Below are positions 8,794 through 17,481 of a DNA stretch of 64,000 bases, piece after piece (the first letter of the stretch is position 1; each line of letters opens with the position of its first letter). The translations under genes and the position numbers were made by a program. Origin of the DNA: Marinobacter alexandrii (GTDB taxonomy: Bacteria; Pseudomonadota; Gammaproteobacteria; Pseudomonadales; Oleiphilaceae); contig NZ_SWKM01000015.1 of assembly GCF_005871205.1 (NCBI RefSeq), positions 124,001 through 188,000 of the forward strand, in the 5' to 3' direction. The notes under the pieces are model-generated. The model was given only the letters and a program-made list of their open reading frames with translations, was not told the origin of the DNA and searched no databases.

Positions 8794-10470
8794 TTAACTG
8801 GCGTTGGCTTCGTCACGCAATTCGCGACGCAGGATCTTGCCGACGTTAGTCTTGGGCAAGTCCTCGCGGAACTCAAAGTGCTTGGGCACCTTGTATGCCG
8901 TCAGACGCTCGCGACAGAATTCCTTCAGCTCATTCTCGCTGACACCTTCGGCCGTTGCGACCAGGTAAACCTTCACCGCCTCACCACTCTTAGGGTCGGG
9001 GATACCGACTGCCGCGCATTCAACGACTTTCGGGTGGCTGCTTACTACGTCCTCGATTTCGTTCGGGAACACGTTGAAGCCGGACACGATAATCATGTCC
9101 TTCTTACGGTCAACGATACGGATGTAGCCGTCTTCCTGGACCAGTGCAACGTCACCGGTTTTCAGGAACCCGTCTTCGGTGAACGACTTTTGGGTGTCTT
9201 CGGGGCGCTGCCAGTAGCCACGCATTACCTGCGGACCCTTGACGCAAAGTTCGCCCGGCTCCCCCACCGGTGTCTCGTTGCCGTCGTCATCAATGGTCTT
9301 GATCATGGTTGAAGGGATCGGCAGGCCAATGGTACCCAGTTGGATGGCTACGTGGGGGTTGAAGGTCACCACCGGTGAGGTTTCGGTCATACCGTAGCCT
9401 TCAGAGATCTCACAACCGGTAACCTTCTCCCACATCTTCGCGGTATCGCTGGTCAGGGCCATGCCGCCAGACGAGGTCAGTTTGAGGCTGCTGAAGTCCA
9501 GGTTCCGGAACTCCTCGTTATTGCACAGGGCTACGAACAGTGTGTTCAGGCCAAGGAAAGCAGAAAACTTGTGGTTCTTCAGCTCTTTAACAAAGCCAGG
9601 AATGTCACGCGGATTCGGGATCAGCACGTTGTGCGCACCGGCTTCCAGCATGATGCCGCAGTTCAGGGTGAAGGAATAGATGTGATAGAGCGGTAGCGGC
9701 GCTATCACTACTTCCTGACCTTCGACCACAATATCGCCCATCATCGGACGGGTCTGCAGCAAATTTGCCACCAGGTTGCCGTGAGTCAGCATTGCCCCTT
9801 TGGCGACACCAGTGGTACCACCGGTGTACTGCAGCACGGCGATGTCATCTTTCTTGCACTCAACCGGCGTAAATTTCTCACGGGCACCAGCGCTCAGAAC
9901 CGCCGGCAATTTGTGGGCGCCGGGGATATTGAAAGGAGGCACCATCTTCTTCACGTGCTTGATTACGGCGTTCAGAAGTGTCCGCTTGATCGGCGAATGC
10001 ATGTCCGCGATCTCGGTGACGATCACGTGTTCAATGCCGGTATGCGGCAGGACCTTCTCGGCGTTCTCAGCCATGTTGGCCAATACCACCAAAGCCTTGG
10101 CACCGGAATCGTTAAACTGGTGCTCCATTTCGCGGGTGGTGTACAGCGGATTGGTGTTCACCACAATCAGGCCGGCGCGCATGGCACCGAATACCACAAC
10201 AGGATATTGACTAACGTTCGGCATCTGGACGGCAATACGGTCGCCCGGCTTCAGGTCCGTCTTGTTTTGCAGCCAAGCCGCAAAATTGCGGCTCTGGGTG
10301 TCCAGGTCACGGTAGGTGAGAGTCGCGCCAACAGCACTAAAGGCAGGACGGTCCGCGTGTTTCTTAACGGACTGGTCAAAGACATCAACCATGCTGTTGT
10401 ATTTGTTCAGGTCGACCTCGCGGGGCACACCGGCAGGGTATTTATCCTGATAGAACTGCTCGAAATCCAT
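8794..10470 (-). CDS. fadD: Long-chain fatty acid--CoA ligase (FadD-type)
   Basis: A 558-residue acyl-CoA synthetase of the ANL superfamily. It activates free fatty acids with ATP and CoA, the entry step to beta-oxidation and lipid recycling. The AMP-binding P-loop YTGGTTGVAKGAMLTHGN lies at about residues 215-232, GYGMTETSP around 343 and the hinge/C-domain motif DRKKDMIIVSGFNVFP near 435. A C-terminal lysine in KTNVGKILRR completes the adenylation site. The open frame extends 16 codons further upstream, but the ATG at 10,470 is preferred because AGGAG lies six bases before it. Length is typical of FadD (about 560). It is divergent from the MaoC hydratase gene, consistent with shared fatty acid metabolism. 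Substrate range is inferred. Confidence 0.93.
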   Translation of the reverse strand: MDFEQFYQDKYPAGVPREVDLNKYNSMVDVFDQSVKKHADRPAFSAVGATLTYRDLDTQSRNFAAWLQNKTDLKPGDRIAVQMPNVSQYPVVVFGAMRAGLIVVNTNPLYTTREMEHQFNDSGAKALVVLANMAENAEKVLPHTGIEHVIVTEIADMHSPIKRTLLNAVIKHVKKMVPPFNIPGAHKLPAVLSAGAREKFTPVECKKDDIAVLQYTGGTTGVAKGAMLTHGNLVANLLQTRPMMGDIVVEGQEVVIAPLPLYHIYSFTLNCGIMLEAGAHNVLIPNPRDIPGFVKELKNHKFSAFLGLNTLFVALCNNEEFRNLDFSSLKLTSSGGMALTSDTAKMWEKVTGCEISEGYGMTETSPVVTFNPHVAIQLGTIGLPIPSTMIKTIDDDGNETPVGEPGELCVKGPQVMRGYWQRPEDTQKSFTEDGFLKTGDVALVQEDGYIRIVDRKKDMIIVSGFNVFPNEIEDVVSSHPKVVECAAVGIPDPKSGEAVKVYLVATAEGVSENELKEFCRERLTAYKVPKHFEFREDLPKTNVGKILRRELRDEANAS

Positions 10471-10655
10471 CACCATCTCCTGTTTGGCGTTTTTGATTGT
10501 AATGATCCACCAATGCAACGCTGATCAAAATCAACCCTACAAAAGTATCAGAGGCAAAAAGTGGGGAGAGAATAGCAGTTTTGTGAACGATGAGGTAGTT
10601 TTCAGGGAAGGCGCCTAACCACCTGTACTCAAATCGAATTCGTCCGGAGCACACG

Positions 10656-11141
10656 ATGAGCGATATTCTGGATACCCTGGAAAATATCACCTACAACGAG
10701 CTAAACGAAGGCGACAGCGCCACCTATGTACGAACCCTTTCTGAGGACGAATTGGTGTTGTTTGCAGCGGTAACCGGAGATTTAAATCCGGTCCACCTCG
10801 ATTCCGAGTATGCCGCCGAATCCATGTTCAAGGAACGGGTCGCTCACGGAATGTGGAGTGGATCGCTGATTTCCGCGGCGCTGGCAACCGTTATGCCTGG
10901 CCCTGGTACCGTGTATCTGGAACAGAGCCTGTCGTTCAAACGCCCGGTCAAACTGGATGACACCCTCACCGTCACGCTCAGCGTGCTGCGAAAAGAGGCT
11001 AAAAATCGCGTCGTGTTCAAGTGCGACGTGCGTAACCAGAACAACCAGCGGGTGGTCACTGGGGAGGCCCGGGTGATTGCGCCCACGGAAAAGGTGTCCC
11101 TGAACAAACCTCGCCTGCCCAAAATCACCATTGAGGGCTAG
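10656..11141 (+). CDS. MaoC-like (R)-specific enoyl-CoA hydratase
   Basis: A 161-residue single hotdog hydratase. The hydratase-2 motif, with catalytic Asp and His, is visible in the segment FAAVTGDLNPVHLD (residues 36-49). The overhanging segment GMWSGSLISAAL and the FKRPV strand fit PhaJ/MaoC enzymes. Such enzymes convert trans-2-enoyl-CoA to (R)-3-hydroxyacyl-CoA, linking beta-oxidation to hydroxyalkanoate or fatty acid synthesis. The start is preceded by GGAG. It is transcribed away from fadD and converges on the TonB-like gene, with only eight bases between the stops. Substrate length is unknown. Confidence 0.87.
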   Translation: MSDILDTLENITYNELNEGDSATYVRTLSEDELVLFAAVTGDLNPVHLDSEYAAESMFKERVAHGMWSGSLISAALATVMPGPGTVYLEQSLSFKRPVKLDDTLTVTLSVLRKEAKNRVVFKCDVRNQNNQRVVTGEARVIAPTEKVSLNKPRLPKITIEG

Positions 11142-11149
11142 TTGGCCGC

Positions 11150-12106
11150 CTACCCCGGAAGGAAATCGATGGGAAACCGAACTTTTCTGGTTGCCACATC
11201 ATCGGTGCCAAAGTTAAACAACCTAACTCTCATGGCGATACGCTGCTCCAAAGGCGGGTTACCCAACTCCGAACTAACGACCTGGCAGGCCGACACCGAG
11301 CCATCGGGTTCGATGATCAACTCCAACAGGAGCTTGCCCTCAAGCGTAGGATCCTGACGCAGCTCCCGGCGATACAGGGCATAGAGTGCGGTTTTCTGGG
11401 CATCAAATACTTTGCGGATGTTGCTCATAGCCCGCTCGCCTACCGACGGTTCTTGCGGGGCCTGACTGGCCACCTTGGATACCGCCTTGGCCACAGTTTT
11501 AACCTCCTTCACCTGGTGTCCCTGCACCGCGACCTGCGCCTGGGGTGTCGCGGCATCCGTCACGCCACCACTGCCCTGCAGGACTTGTCGTTCAATGTTG
11601 ACGTTCTGCCTTGCGACTTCGGCACTGGTGTTTGCTCGTAGCCCTTTAGGCTCGCTTGCCGCTGCCGCCCGTAGCGAGGCGAGCCGGTCTTTCATGGCAA
11701 GCAGCCCGGACCGGGACGCCTTTTCCCGTGCCTGCTCCGCCGTCTGGCGAGCAGGAGCGACCGGCTCAGGCTTGGGTGTCGGTTTGGGCGCAGGCTTGGC
11801 AACCATGGGTTGTGGCCGAGTTTCCGAGGCCGGTTCTTGTTTGGCGACGGGCTCTGGTTCAGGGGATTTGGGTTCAAGGCGTACCATCGGTTTCGGCCGT
11901 TCCACCAATCGCGCCAATTGTGGCGGGACCTGCTCAGCCTCTGAACGCTCAATCTCGGGAACGTGAAGGAATGGAACCCAGAGCGCAATGAGAAGGAATA
12001 CAGCCGCGACCAGAGCGGCAATAATTGCAAACTGGCGGTCCTCTTTGGCGGCAGAACTCCAGGGCAGTTCGCCACTGGTTGCATTCCACTGGCGAAGATC
12101 AGCCAT
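11150..12106 (-). CDS. TonB-like energy transducer with AgmX/PglI-type C-terminal domain
   Basis: A 318-residue inner-membrane protein with a cytoplasmic N-terminus and one membrane segment (about 28-48, FAIIAALVAAVFLLIALWVP). A long proline/lysine/glutamate linker (55-140) follows that could span the periplasm. The C-terminal domain (about 220-318) is of the AgmX/PglI type seen in Myxococcus gliding proteins and related to TonB (GKLLLELIIEPDGSVSACQV). It is inferred to transmit force from the ExbB/ExbD motor to a periplasmic or outer-membrane partner. The start at 12,106 is preferred over an 18-codon longer frame because GGAGG lies six bases upstream and it overlaps the upstream ExbD stop by eight bases. 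It is the last gene of the nine-gene operon. No TonB-dependent receptor is nearby. Confidence 0.82.
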   Translation of the reverse strand: MADLRQWNATSGELPWSSAAKEDRQFAIIAALVAAVFLLIALWVPFLHVPEIERSEAEQVPPQLARLVERPKPMVRLEPKSPEPEPVAKQEPASETRPQPMVAKPAPKPTPKPEPVAPARQTAEQAREKASRSGLLAMKDRLASLRAAAASEPKGLRANTSAEVARQNVNIERQVLQGSGGVTDAATPQAQVAVQGHQVKEVKTVAKAVSKVASQAPQEPSVGERAMSNIRKVFDAQKTALYALYRRELRQDPTLEGKLLLELIIEPDGSVSACQVVSSELGNPPLEQRIAMRVRLFNFGTDDVATRKVRFPIDFLPG

Positions 12107-12587
12107 TGCGCACCTCCGCCTCGACGGCCAAGCGGACCTGCCGGAATTGCTGGTCAACACAGGTTTGCATGATCTTACGCAGCAGCCGGTAGTTGGTATC
12201 CCGGCCTGCCATGATGGTCACCTCGAAACCGGCTTCCGGCACCGCAGAGTGCCGCTGACGGCGATACGCGAGCTCGTCGGCCAGGCCTTCGATGTGCGTA
12301 TCACCTACTTCTATCCCATCAAGCCGGGCAACCTCCCGACCCTGGACCAGGATCAGACCACTGGCCACCTGAACGATCAGGGAGTCAGCGGCCTCTTGCT
12401 CCGCCGTGGATTTAGGCAAAGCGACATCGGCCGTGTTCTGCATCACTTTGACGTCGGACGAATTAACCATCAGGAAAAAGACAAGAATGGTGAAGATATC
12501 CATCAGGGAAACCAGGTTCAGGCCCCCCGCCCGGTGCATTCGGCCATAATGACGCCGAATCCTTCCTGCTCTACGTGACGATTTCAT
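12099..12587 (-). CDS. ExbD/TolR-family biopolymer transport protein (second copy)
   Basis: A 162-residue protein with a basic cytoplasmic N-terminus, one membrane helix (LVSLMDIFTILVFFLMVN, about 26-43) containing the conserved Asp of ExbD/TolR, and a periplasmic domain. With ExbB-type channels, this Asp carries protons to drive rotation or force. It overlaps the preceding exbD by four bases (ATGA) and the following TonB-like gene by eight, indicating translational coupling. It is clearly diverged from the first ExbD, so the motor may contain a heterodimeric ExbD pair, as in Agl/Gld-type systems. The partner and cargo are unknown. Confidence 0.88.
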   Translation of the reverse strand: MKSSRRAGRIRRHYGRMHRAGGLNLVSLMDIFTILVFFLMVNSSDVKVMQNTADVALPKSTAEQEAADSLIVQVASGLILVQGREVARLDGIEVGDTHIEGLADELAYRRQRHSAVPEAGFEVTIMAGRDTNYRLLRKIMQTCVDQQFRQVRLAVEAEVRNG

Positions 12588-13114
12588 ACGCCCTCCTTGG
12601 CAGCGACGCTGCCATCGCTGGCGAGCTGTCGATCTGCCGGCGCATCCATCAGCGAGACATCGGGGAAGAGTTCACCTTCGACCACACTCGCGGCGACAAC
12701 AGCCGGGTACGAACGCACCGTATCCATGGCATATACCAGTGTCTGGTAATCGATATTGGCTCCCACTTCCAGAATGACGTCGGTCTTATTGGGAACGCGG
12801 CGTTTTATTTCCCTTAATATCTGCCTCAATCCGTCGAAATCCTGCTCGTTCTTATCCGCGGCTAATGCCGCAATGACACCGCGTTCACTGTCCGCAATTT
12901 CAATCCCGGCCGGAATTAGCGTAATCACCAGCCTGAACTCCTCATGCTCTGGTGATCCCGCAATGTCCTGGCCAGGAAAGTTAAGTTCGATCATGCGCAC
13001 CTGGCTGAAAACCATGCCCAGCAGCAAGACGGGGACCAGCACAATCATCAGATTCATGAACGGGGTGATGTCCAGATCCGGTGGAGCGGCCATTTTTCGA
13101 TGTCGGCGTCTCAT
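12584..13114 (-). CDS. ExbD/TolR-family biopolymer transport protein (first copy)
   Basis: A 176-residue single-pass protein. The membrane segment near residues 14-35 contains DITPFMNLMIVLVPVLLLGM with the family's DxTPxxD-like start. Here the usual second acidic residue of the helix is replaced (DITPFMNLM), so proton-carrying capacity may lie mainly in the other copy. The remainder is periplasmic, with alpha/beta TolR-like segments (GVIAALAADKNEQDFDGL). Either ATG 13,114 or GTG 13,120 could start it. Neither has a strong ribosome site, and the ATG was chosen. It lies between the ExbB-type gene (46 bases) and the second exbD (four-base overlap). Confidence 0.85.
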   Translation of the reverse strand: MRRRHRKMAAPPDLDITPFMNLMIVLVPVLLLGMVFSQVRMIELNFPGQDIAGSPEHEEFRLVITLIPAGIEIADSERGVIAALAADKNEQDFDGLRQILREIKRRVPNKTDVILEVGANIDYQTLVYAMDTVRSYPAVVAASVVEGELFPDVSLMDAPADRQLASDGSVAAKEGV

Positions 13115-13160
13115 ACACACTTACTCAAGAGGTGATGGCCATGTCAGAACCATTCCTGGA

Positions 13161-13808
13161 TCAAGCCAGGGCGGTTTGGCTGCGTTGATCCGAGATAATA
13201 TTCAACAGTTTGACGCCGGCCATTTCGAAGCTGTCGACGATCTCATTGGTTCGGGTTTGCAGCACCGCATGAAACATCAGCAGTGGAATGGCTGACATAA
13301 GGCCAAATGCCGTGGTGTTCATGGCAATCGAGATACTCTCTGACAACAGACTTGCCTTCTGGGAAGGATCGGCAGCTGCTACGGCGGTGAACGCAGCGAT
13401 CAGGCCGATAATCGTGCCCAGCAGACCTAGCAAGGTGGCAATGTTCGCGAGCGTGGCCAGGTATTGGGTGCGTTTCTCCAGACGGGGCAGCACCTCCATC
13501 AGCCCTTCTTCCATGGCGTATTCGATATCCTCGCGCCGGCTGTGGTTCAGCAGGCGCGCAATGCCCGCGCCCATGATGGCGGCAATCGCGCTGTCGGAAT
13601 TACTGGCGGCTTTCATCGCGCGCTGATAATCACGCTTTTGCAGCAGGGGTAAGATGCCCCGCTCAAAGGCCACCCGGTTTCCGCGCCGAACCGAGGCAAG
13701 GTAAAAAAAGCGCTCGAGGGTGATGGCGAGGCCAATGGCGAGTACCGCCGCGATGGGGTACATAAACGGGCCACCATCCTGAAAAAATCGAACCATCGTG
13801 TCCAGCAT
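13161..13808 (-). CDS. MotA/TolQ/ExbB-family proton channel
   Basis: A 215-residue inner-membrane protein with three membrane segments: about 14-34 (GGPFMYPIAAVLAIGLAITL), 110-135 and 155-180. The conserved TolQ/ExbB signature LATLANIATLLGLLGTIIGL and the following AFTAVAAADPS loop are present. The family forms a pentameric channel around ExbD/TolR helices and converts proton flow into motion. GGAG lies upstream of the ATG. It is the sixth gene of the operon, followed by two exbD genes and the TonB-like gene. Because large TPR proteins precede it, a TolQ-like trans-envelope machine is more likely than siderophore uptake. Confidence 0.92.
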   Translation of the reverse strand: MLDTMVRFFQDGGPFMYPIAAVLAIGLAITLERFFYLASVRRGNRVAFERGILPLLQKRDYQRAMKAASNSDSAIAAIMGAGIARLLNHSRREDIEYAMEEGLMEVLPRLEKRTQYLATLANIATLLGLLGTIIGLIAAFTAVAAADPSQKASLLSESISIAMNTTAFGLMSAIPLLMFHAVLQTRTNEIVDSFEMAGVKLLNIISDQRSQTALA

Positions 13809-13834
13809 GTCTGCTCTCCGTATTTACTGCGTGG

Positions 13835-14206
13835 TTATTGAGTTGTTATTGCCGAGCCCTCGCTGGGGCTCAGGAGCGATGGATTGAGGGTGTCGCGAAA
13901 CCGCCGATGGCCCTCAAAAATGACCGGATCCACAGGTTGCGTCAGTGTCGGAAACTGATCCTGTAGCTTTTCCCGTGGCCGGCGCGGCAAGGTCGGCGCC
14001 TGCCAGGGCAGAATGTAGAGCACGCGCGGATTATCTTCGCCAATGCTGGCAGACAACCCTTCCACATTAAGGCTCATACCCCCTACTTCCGCACTCTGGC
14101 CTGGCGCGGAAGCGAATGAAGCTTGAGCAGTAAGGCCGAAATAGACCGCGACCAGGCTACGCACCAATCGCCGAGCCGTTGCTGTCCTGCTTCCGAATTC
14201 AATCAT
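13835..14206 (-). CDS. Small exported protein of unknown function in the Exb/TPR operon
   Basis: A 123-residue protein not recognised as any family. It has a signal-peptide-like N-terminus (basic, then RSLVAVYFGLTAQASFASA with cleavage likely near residue 33). The mature part has a proline-rich centre (LPWQAPTLPRRPREK) and no cysteine. Its ATG follows directly after the stop of the TPR lipoprotein gene, and the ExbB gene begins 26 bases later, so it is firmly inside the operon. A periplasmic accessory role is inferred from position only. Confidence 0.7.
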   Translation of the reverse strand: MIEFGSRTATARRLVRSLVAVYFGLTAQASFASAPGQSAEVGGMSLNVEGLSASIGEDNPRVLYILPWQAPTLPRRPREKLQDQFPTLTQPVDPVIFEGHRRFRDTLNPSLLSPSEGSAITTQ

Positions 14207-14680
14207 TCAGTCAAGCCTCCGTTCGAGGTCAGCAATCCAGCCCGCCACTGCCTGATCCTCGGCTTCGGAAAACTCTCGATAACGCTGGTAATGCGCCAGT
14301 GCTTTCTGAAGATCGAGAAGATACAGTTCGGCAATCACCGCCAGGTTGTAATGAAGCTCCGCAACCCTGGGTGAATGCTCCAGCCCACGCTCCAGCAGTG
14401 ACGTGGCTTCCACGAAGCTGCGATCCTCGACCAACAGCAACGCCAGATTATTCACCACCACAGGATCGGCGGGATTTAACTCCACTGCCTGCCGCCATGC
14501 TCTCTTGGCCGCCACGGCATTGCCCTGTTCCAACGCTTGCCTACCCTGCTCTGCCAGCGTCGCGGCCAGTGCTGGATCGACTTGAGCCTGCGGCTTTACC
14601 GCGGGGCCAGAGCACCCCGCGAACATGGCCAAGCACACACCAAACAACAGAGCATGAACCTCATTTCGGCTACCCATCAT
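14207..14680 (-). CDS. TPR-repeat lipoprotein
   Basis: A 157-residue predicted lipoprotein. The signal sequence ends in the lipobox LAMFAGC with Cys23, and residues 40-145 form about three tetratricopeptide repeats (AKRAWRQAVELNPADPVVVNNLALLL, then two more). Ser at +2 after the Cys suggests outer-membrane sorting. It overlaps the upstream 934-residue TPR gene by four bases (ATGA) and abuts the next gene. It may be an outer-membrane tether or scaffold (PilF/Pal-like position) for the ExbB/ExbD-driven complex. The partner is unknown. Confidence 0.82.
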   Translation of the reverse strand: MMGSRNEVHALLFGVCLAMFAGCSGPAVKPQAQVDPALAATLAEQGRQALEQGNAVAAKRAWRQAVELNPADPVVVNNLALLLVEDRSFVEATSLLERGLEHSPRVAELHYNLAVIAELYLLDLQKALAHYQRYREFSEAEDQAVAGWIADLERRLD

Positions 14681-17481
14681 CCCGGCCCTCCACTGGACGG
14701 TTTATGGTCTTTCCGAGTCATCCACCGCACCGAACGGCTATAACGCCCAGGGTTGAGCTCAGCCAGAACGCCCAGGCTCTTGCCAATCCAGGCATCGTAA
14801 CCGTGGTTTGCCAAGCGGCGGTGATTGTCGGAGTGCAGGCCAATCGCTTTCTCCTCGAATGGGAACGCCTCTTCCTCGAGCAACATTTGATACTGCATGG
14901 CCTCAAGTTCATTCAGGTCTAGCGGAACCGAAGACGTCATCAGATCCTGAGCCAAAACCCGGTAAAGTTCGGCACGACGGAACAGGGTCTCCGAGCGCAC
15001 AGCCTCCCCTCCCAACTGCTCTGCCTCAAGAAATCGGGCGCGGGCGCTCTCAAGGGCGCGCTGTTTTCGATCCAGCGAGTCAGCCAGTGGCTGGCTCAGG
15101 GGAATCGAGGCAAAGGTCGCGGCATCCCTGGCACCGAGCACCAAGGCAGCCCGGGCTGACCAGGCCAGCGACTCATCTGAGTGCCACGGACTGGCCAGTT
15201 CACTTGCCACCATGGCCGATCGAAGATCCCCCGCCCCGTCACCGGATTTCACCAACCGATGCCGCATGGTTTGAAGTTGAAGGTGTTGTCCGGCGTCTTC
15301 AGCGCTCGGATTGGTCTTCAGGTAGCTCAAGTAGAGCCGGTCGCGGTTACCCTGATCTCCGGCTCCATGGAAAAGCTCGGCGGCTTTTAGTTGCAAAGGC
15401 CAAGGCTCGGCCGCGGTCGACGCTGCGCTGAGCAACTCGTTGGCGGCCAGAACAGGCTGATCCGAGGCAACGTAGGCATGGACCAGCTTGTCGCTGATTC
15501 CGGTGGCCAGTTCATGGTCGGAAAATCTGGTGCGGAAAAGTCGGAGTTGTTCGATGGCCAGCGCCCACTGGCCAGCTTTCAGCAGCGAGTTGGCGGCATC
15601 AAAGCGCCCTTTGACGGCAATTTCCGATCCTGGCAGAACTGCCTCTATCCGGGTGAAATGCTCGACCGCACCCGTAACATCTCCCCGTTCCGCGGCCGCT
15701 TCACCCTGGCGGTAGATTACCGTTGCCAGCTGTCGTTTTGCGTTCGACTCCGAATCGTTCTTGTCCTTTTCCGGCATCACCTGCAAGCTCTGCGTCCATG
15801 CCCGCTCAGCCAAGGCGTACTCGCCCTGGCTCTGGCGCACTTTGGCAATCACCAACCAGGCGGCATAGCGTTCCAGTGCGGAGGCCTTCGAGTTAGTGAC
15901 CGTTTGACCTGCATAGTTCAGCGCCGATTCCGGATTACCAGACGCAAACCATCTCGAGGCCAGATCCGCCGTCAGCCCCGGAAGGCGGGAATCGTCAGGA
16001 AAACTTCGAGTAAAACGATCTAACTCGGCAGAGACCGTTGCCAGGTCCGGACGGAACTCGGCGGTACGACGGTCGCCCTCAAGACCATCACGAAGCAGGA
16101 CCAGGGCCGCCCAACCGGCATCGACCGCCTCTGGGTAATTGTCAGATTGATAGGCCGCCTCCTGATAATCCAACAGCGCCCCGAGATATTCCCCCGCCTG
16201 CAGCCGCGCATCACCGGCAAGCCGGAGTATCTGACCGGCGGACTCGGTACGTGATGCCAGAGATTCATAGTAGGTGGCGGCCGCGGAAAAGGCGCCCTGG
16301 CCCACAGCCTCGTCGTTTTGGGCTAACGCCAAGGTTCCCTGGGTGTAGTGGAAATCGGCCAGCCTCCGGCTGAACGACCGCCATCTCGCCTGGTCCGATT
16401 CAGACAATGCCTGGTAACTCGGTGGGGCACCAAACATTGCAACATAATCTGCCTTGGCGGCACGGACTTTGTCAGGTTTACCGGCCTGCTCCCACACCGC
16501 GGCAATCTGGGCCATGAACGCAGGGTTCTTGGGGTGGTCCGGGTGATAACGAACAAACCTTTGGTTGGCAGAAACACTTGCCTCGTAATCGCCTTTGACC
16601 GCATAGAGATCGGCAAGCCGATCGAACAGCAGATAGGCCCAGTGCCGCGGTGTGTCGGCTTCAAGCCAGGCAACCAACGTATCCGGCCCCTCATTCCGTG
16701 CAGCCATCAGGGCCAGGGCCCGGAATGTGTCATCAATGGTGTCGACGGCAGATGTCTGTGGATTCTGAAGGCTTTGAGCGTCCGGCAAGAACTCGTCCAG
16801 CACGGACAGAAAAGTACGGCCCGCCCGCGCCCAGGCGGGTGCGCCCTGTTTGAACTGACTCCAGCCCAGCATGTATTGAGCTTTTGCCTTGAGAGCGCCG
16901 GCGTTGCCAGAGTTTATCAGGGCCCGGTAGCCGGACTCTGCCTCGGCAAATTGACCGGCGGAAAAGTCAGATTCGGCAATCCGGAAGCGCGCCTCGGGAA
17001 CGAGTGGGGATTGGGGGTAAAGGCCCACCAGTTGTTTGAGCCGATCTATGGACTGTTCCGCCTGCCCGGTGAACGCATGGGCCTTGGCCATCTGGTACAG
17101 CAATTCATCGAGTCGCCCTCCAAATGAGCCTTTCCCCAGTATGGCTTCGTAACTGCTGAGTAATTCGCCATAGACACGCTCCTCTTCTTCGGGTGAAAAA
17201 CCCAGGTCTTGACCAGTGCGATCTCGAATATTGGTTAAGCGGTTGAGCGCGTCAATCCGCACCGCTGGTTCATCGGACGACTGGAACAATTGCTGATACC
17301 GGCGGGCGACTTCAGCTGGGGAAATGGCCGGCATCGGCCTGGATTCGAATTTGAGGTACACCGGCCGCATATCGGCAATGGTCTCGCCGTCGCGACCGAG
17401 CTCGACCCGGAACGACTCCTGGGCCGCCGCCGATAACGGCATCAGAAATGAAGACACCAGCGCGCAAACGAACCCTCTCAC
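14677..17481 (-). CDS. Large exported TPR-repeat protein
   Basis: A 934-residue protein with a signal peptide (MRGFVCALVSSFLMPLSAAA, cleavage near residue 21). The rest is an almost continuous helical solenoid of tetratricopeptide-type repeats, for example GYRALINSGNAGALKAKAQY, ALNYAGQTVTNSKASALERY and HFTRIEAVLPGSEIAVKGRF. No catalytic motif is visible. It is likely a periplasmic scaffold. It overlaps both neighbours by four bases, so stoichiometric production with the 550-residue TPR protein and the lipoprotein is expected. Similar large TPR proteins accompany Agl/Glt gliding and other ExbB-type trans-envelope complexes; extension to this operon is inference. Confidence 0.82.
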   Translation of the reverse strand: MRGFVCALVSSFLMPLSAAAQESFRVELGRDGETIADMRPVYLKFESRPMPAISPAEVARRYQQLFQSSDEPAVRIDALNRLTNIRDRTGQDLGFSPEEEERVYGELLSSYEAILGKGSFGGRLDELLYQMAKAHAFTGQAEQSIDRLKQLVGLYPQSPLVPEARFRIAESDFSAGQFAEAESGYRALINSGNAGALKAKAQYMLGWSQFKQGAPAWARAGRTFLSVLDEFLPDAQSLQNPQTSAVDTIDDTFRALALMAARNEGPDTLVAWLEADTPRHWAYLLFDRLADLYAVKGDYEASVSANQRFVRYHPDHPKNPAFMAQIAAVWEQAGKPDKVRAAKADYVAMFGAPPSYQALSESDQARWRSFSRRLADFHYTQGTLALAQNDEAVGQGAFSAAATYYESLASRTESAGQILRLAGDARLQAGEYLGALLDYQEAAYQSDNYPEAVDAGWAALVLLRDGLEGDRRTAEFRPDLATVSAELDRFTRSFPDDSRLPGLTADLASRWFASGNPESALNYAGQTVTNSKASALERYAAWLVIAKVRQSQGEYALAERAWTQSLQVMPEKDKNDSESNAKRQLATVIYRQGEAAAERGDVTGAVEHFTRIEAVLPGSEIAVKGRFDAANSLLKAGQWALAIEQLRLFRTRFSDHELATGISDKLVHAYVASDQPVLAANELLSAASTAAEPWPLQLKAAELFHGAGDQGNRDRLYLSYLKTNPSAEDAGQHLQLQTMRHRLVKSGDGAGDLRSAMVASELASPWHSDESLAWSARAALVLGARDAATFASIPLSQPLADSLDRKQRALESARARFLEAEQLGGEAVRSETLFRRAELYRVLAQDLMTSSVPLDLNELEAMQYQMLLEEEAFPFEEKAIGLHSDNHRRLANHGYDAWIGKSLGVLAELNPGRYSRSVRWMTRKDHKPSSGGPG

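Noticed and set aside
11150..13808. Siderophore-type TonB-ExbB-ExbD uptake system
   Set aside because: No TonB-dependent receptor or iron-uptake gene is near, the TonB-like C-terminus is AgmX/PglI type, and the channel is linked to TPR proteins.
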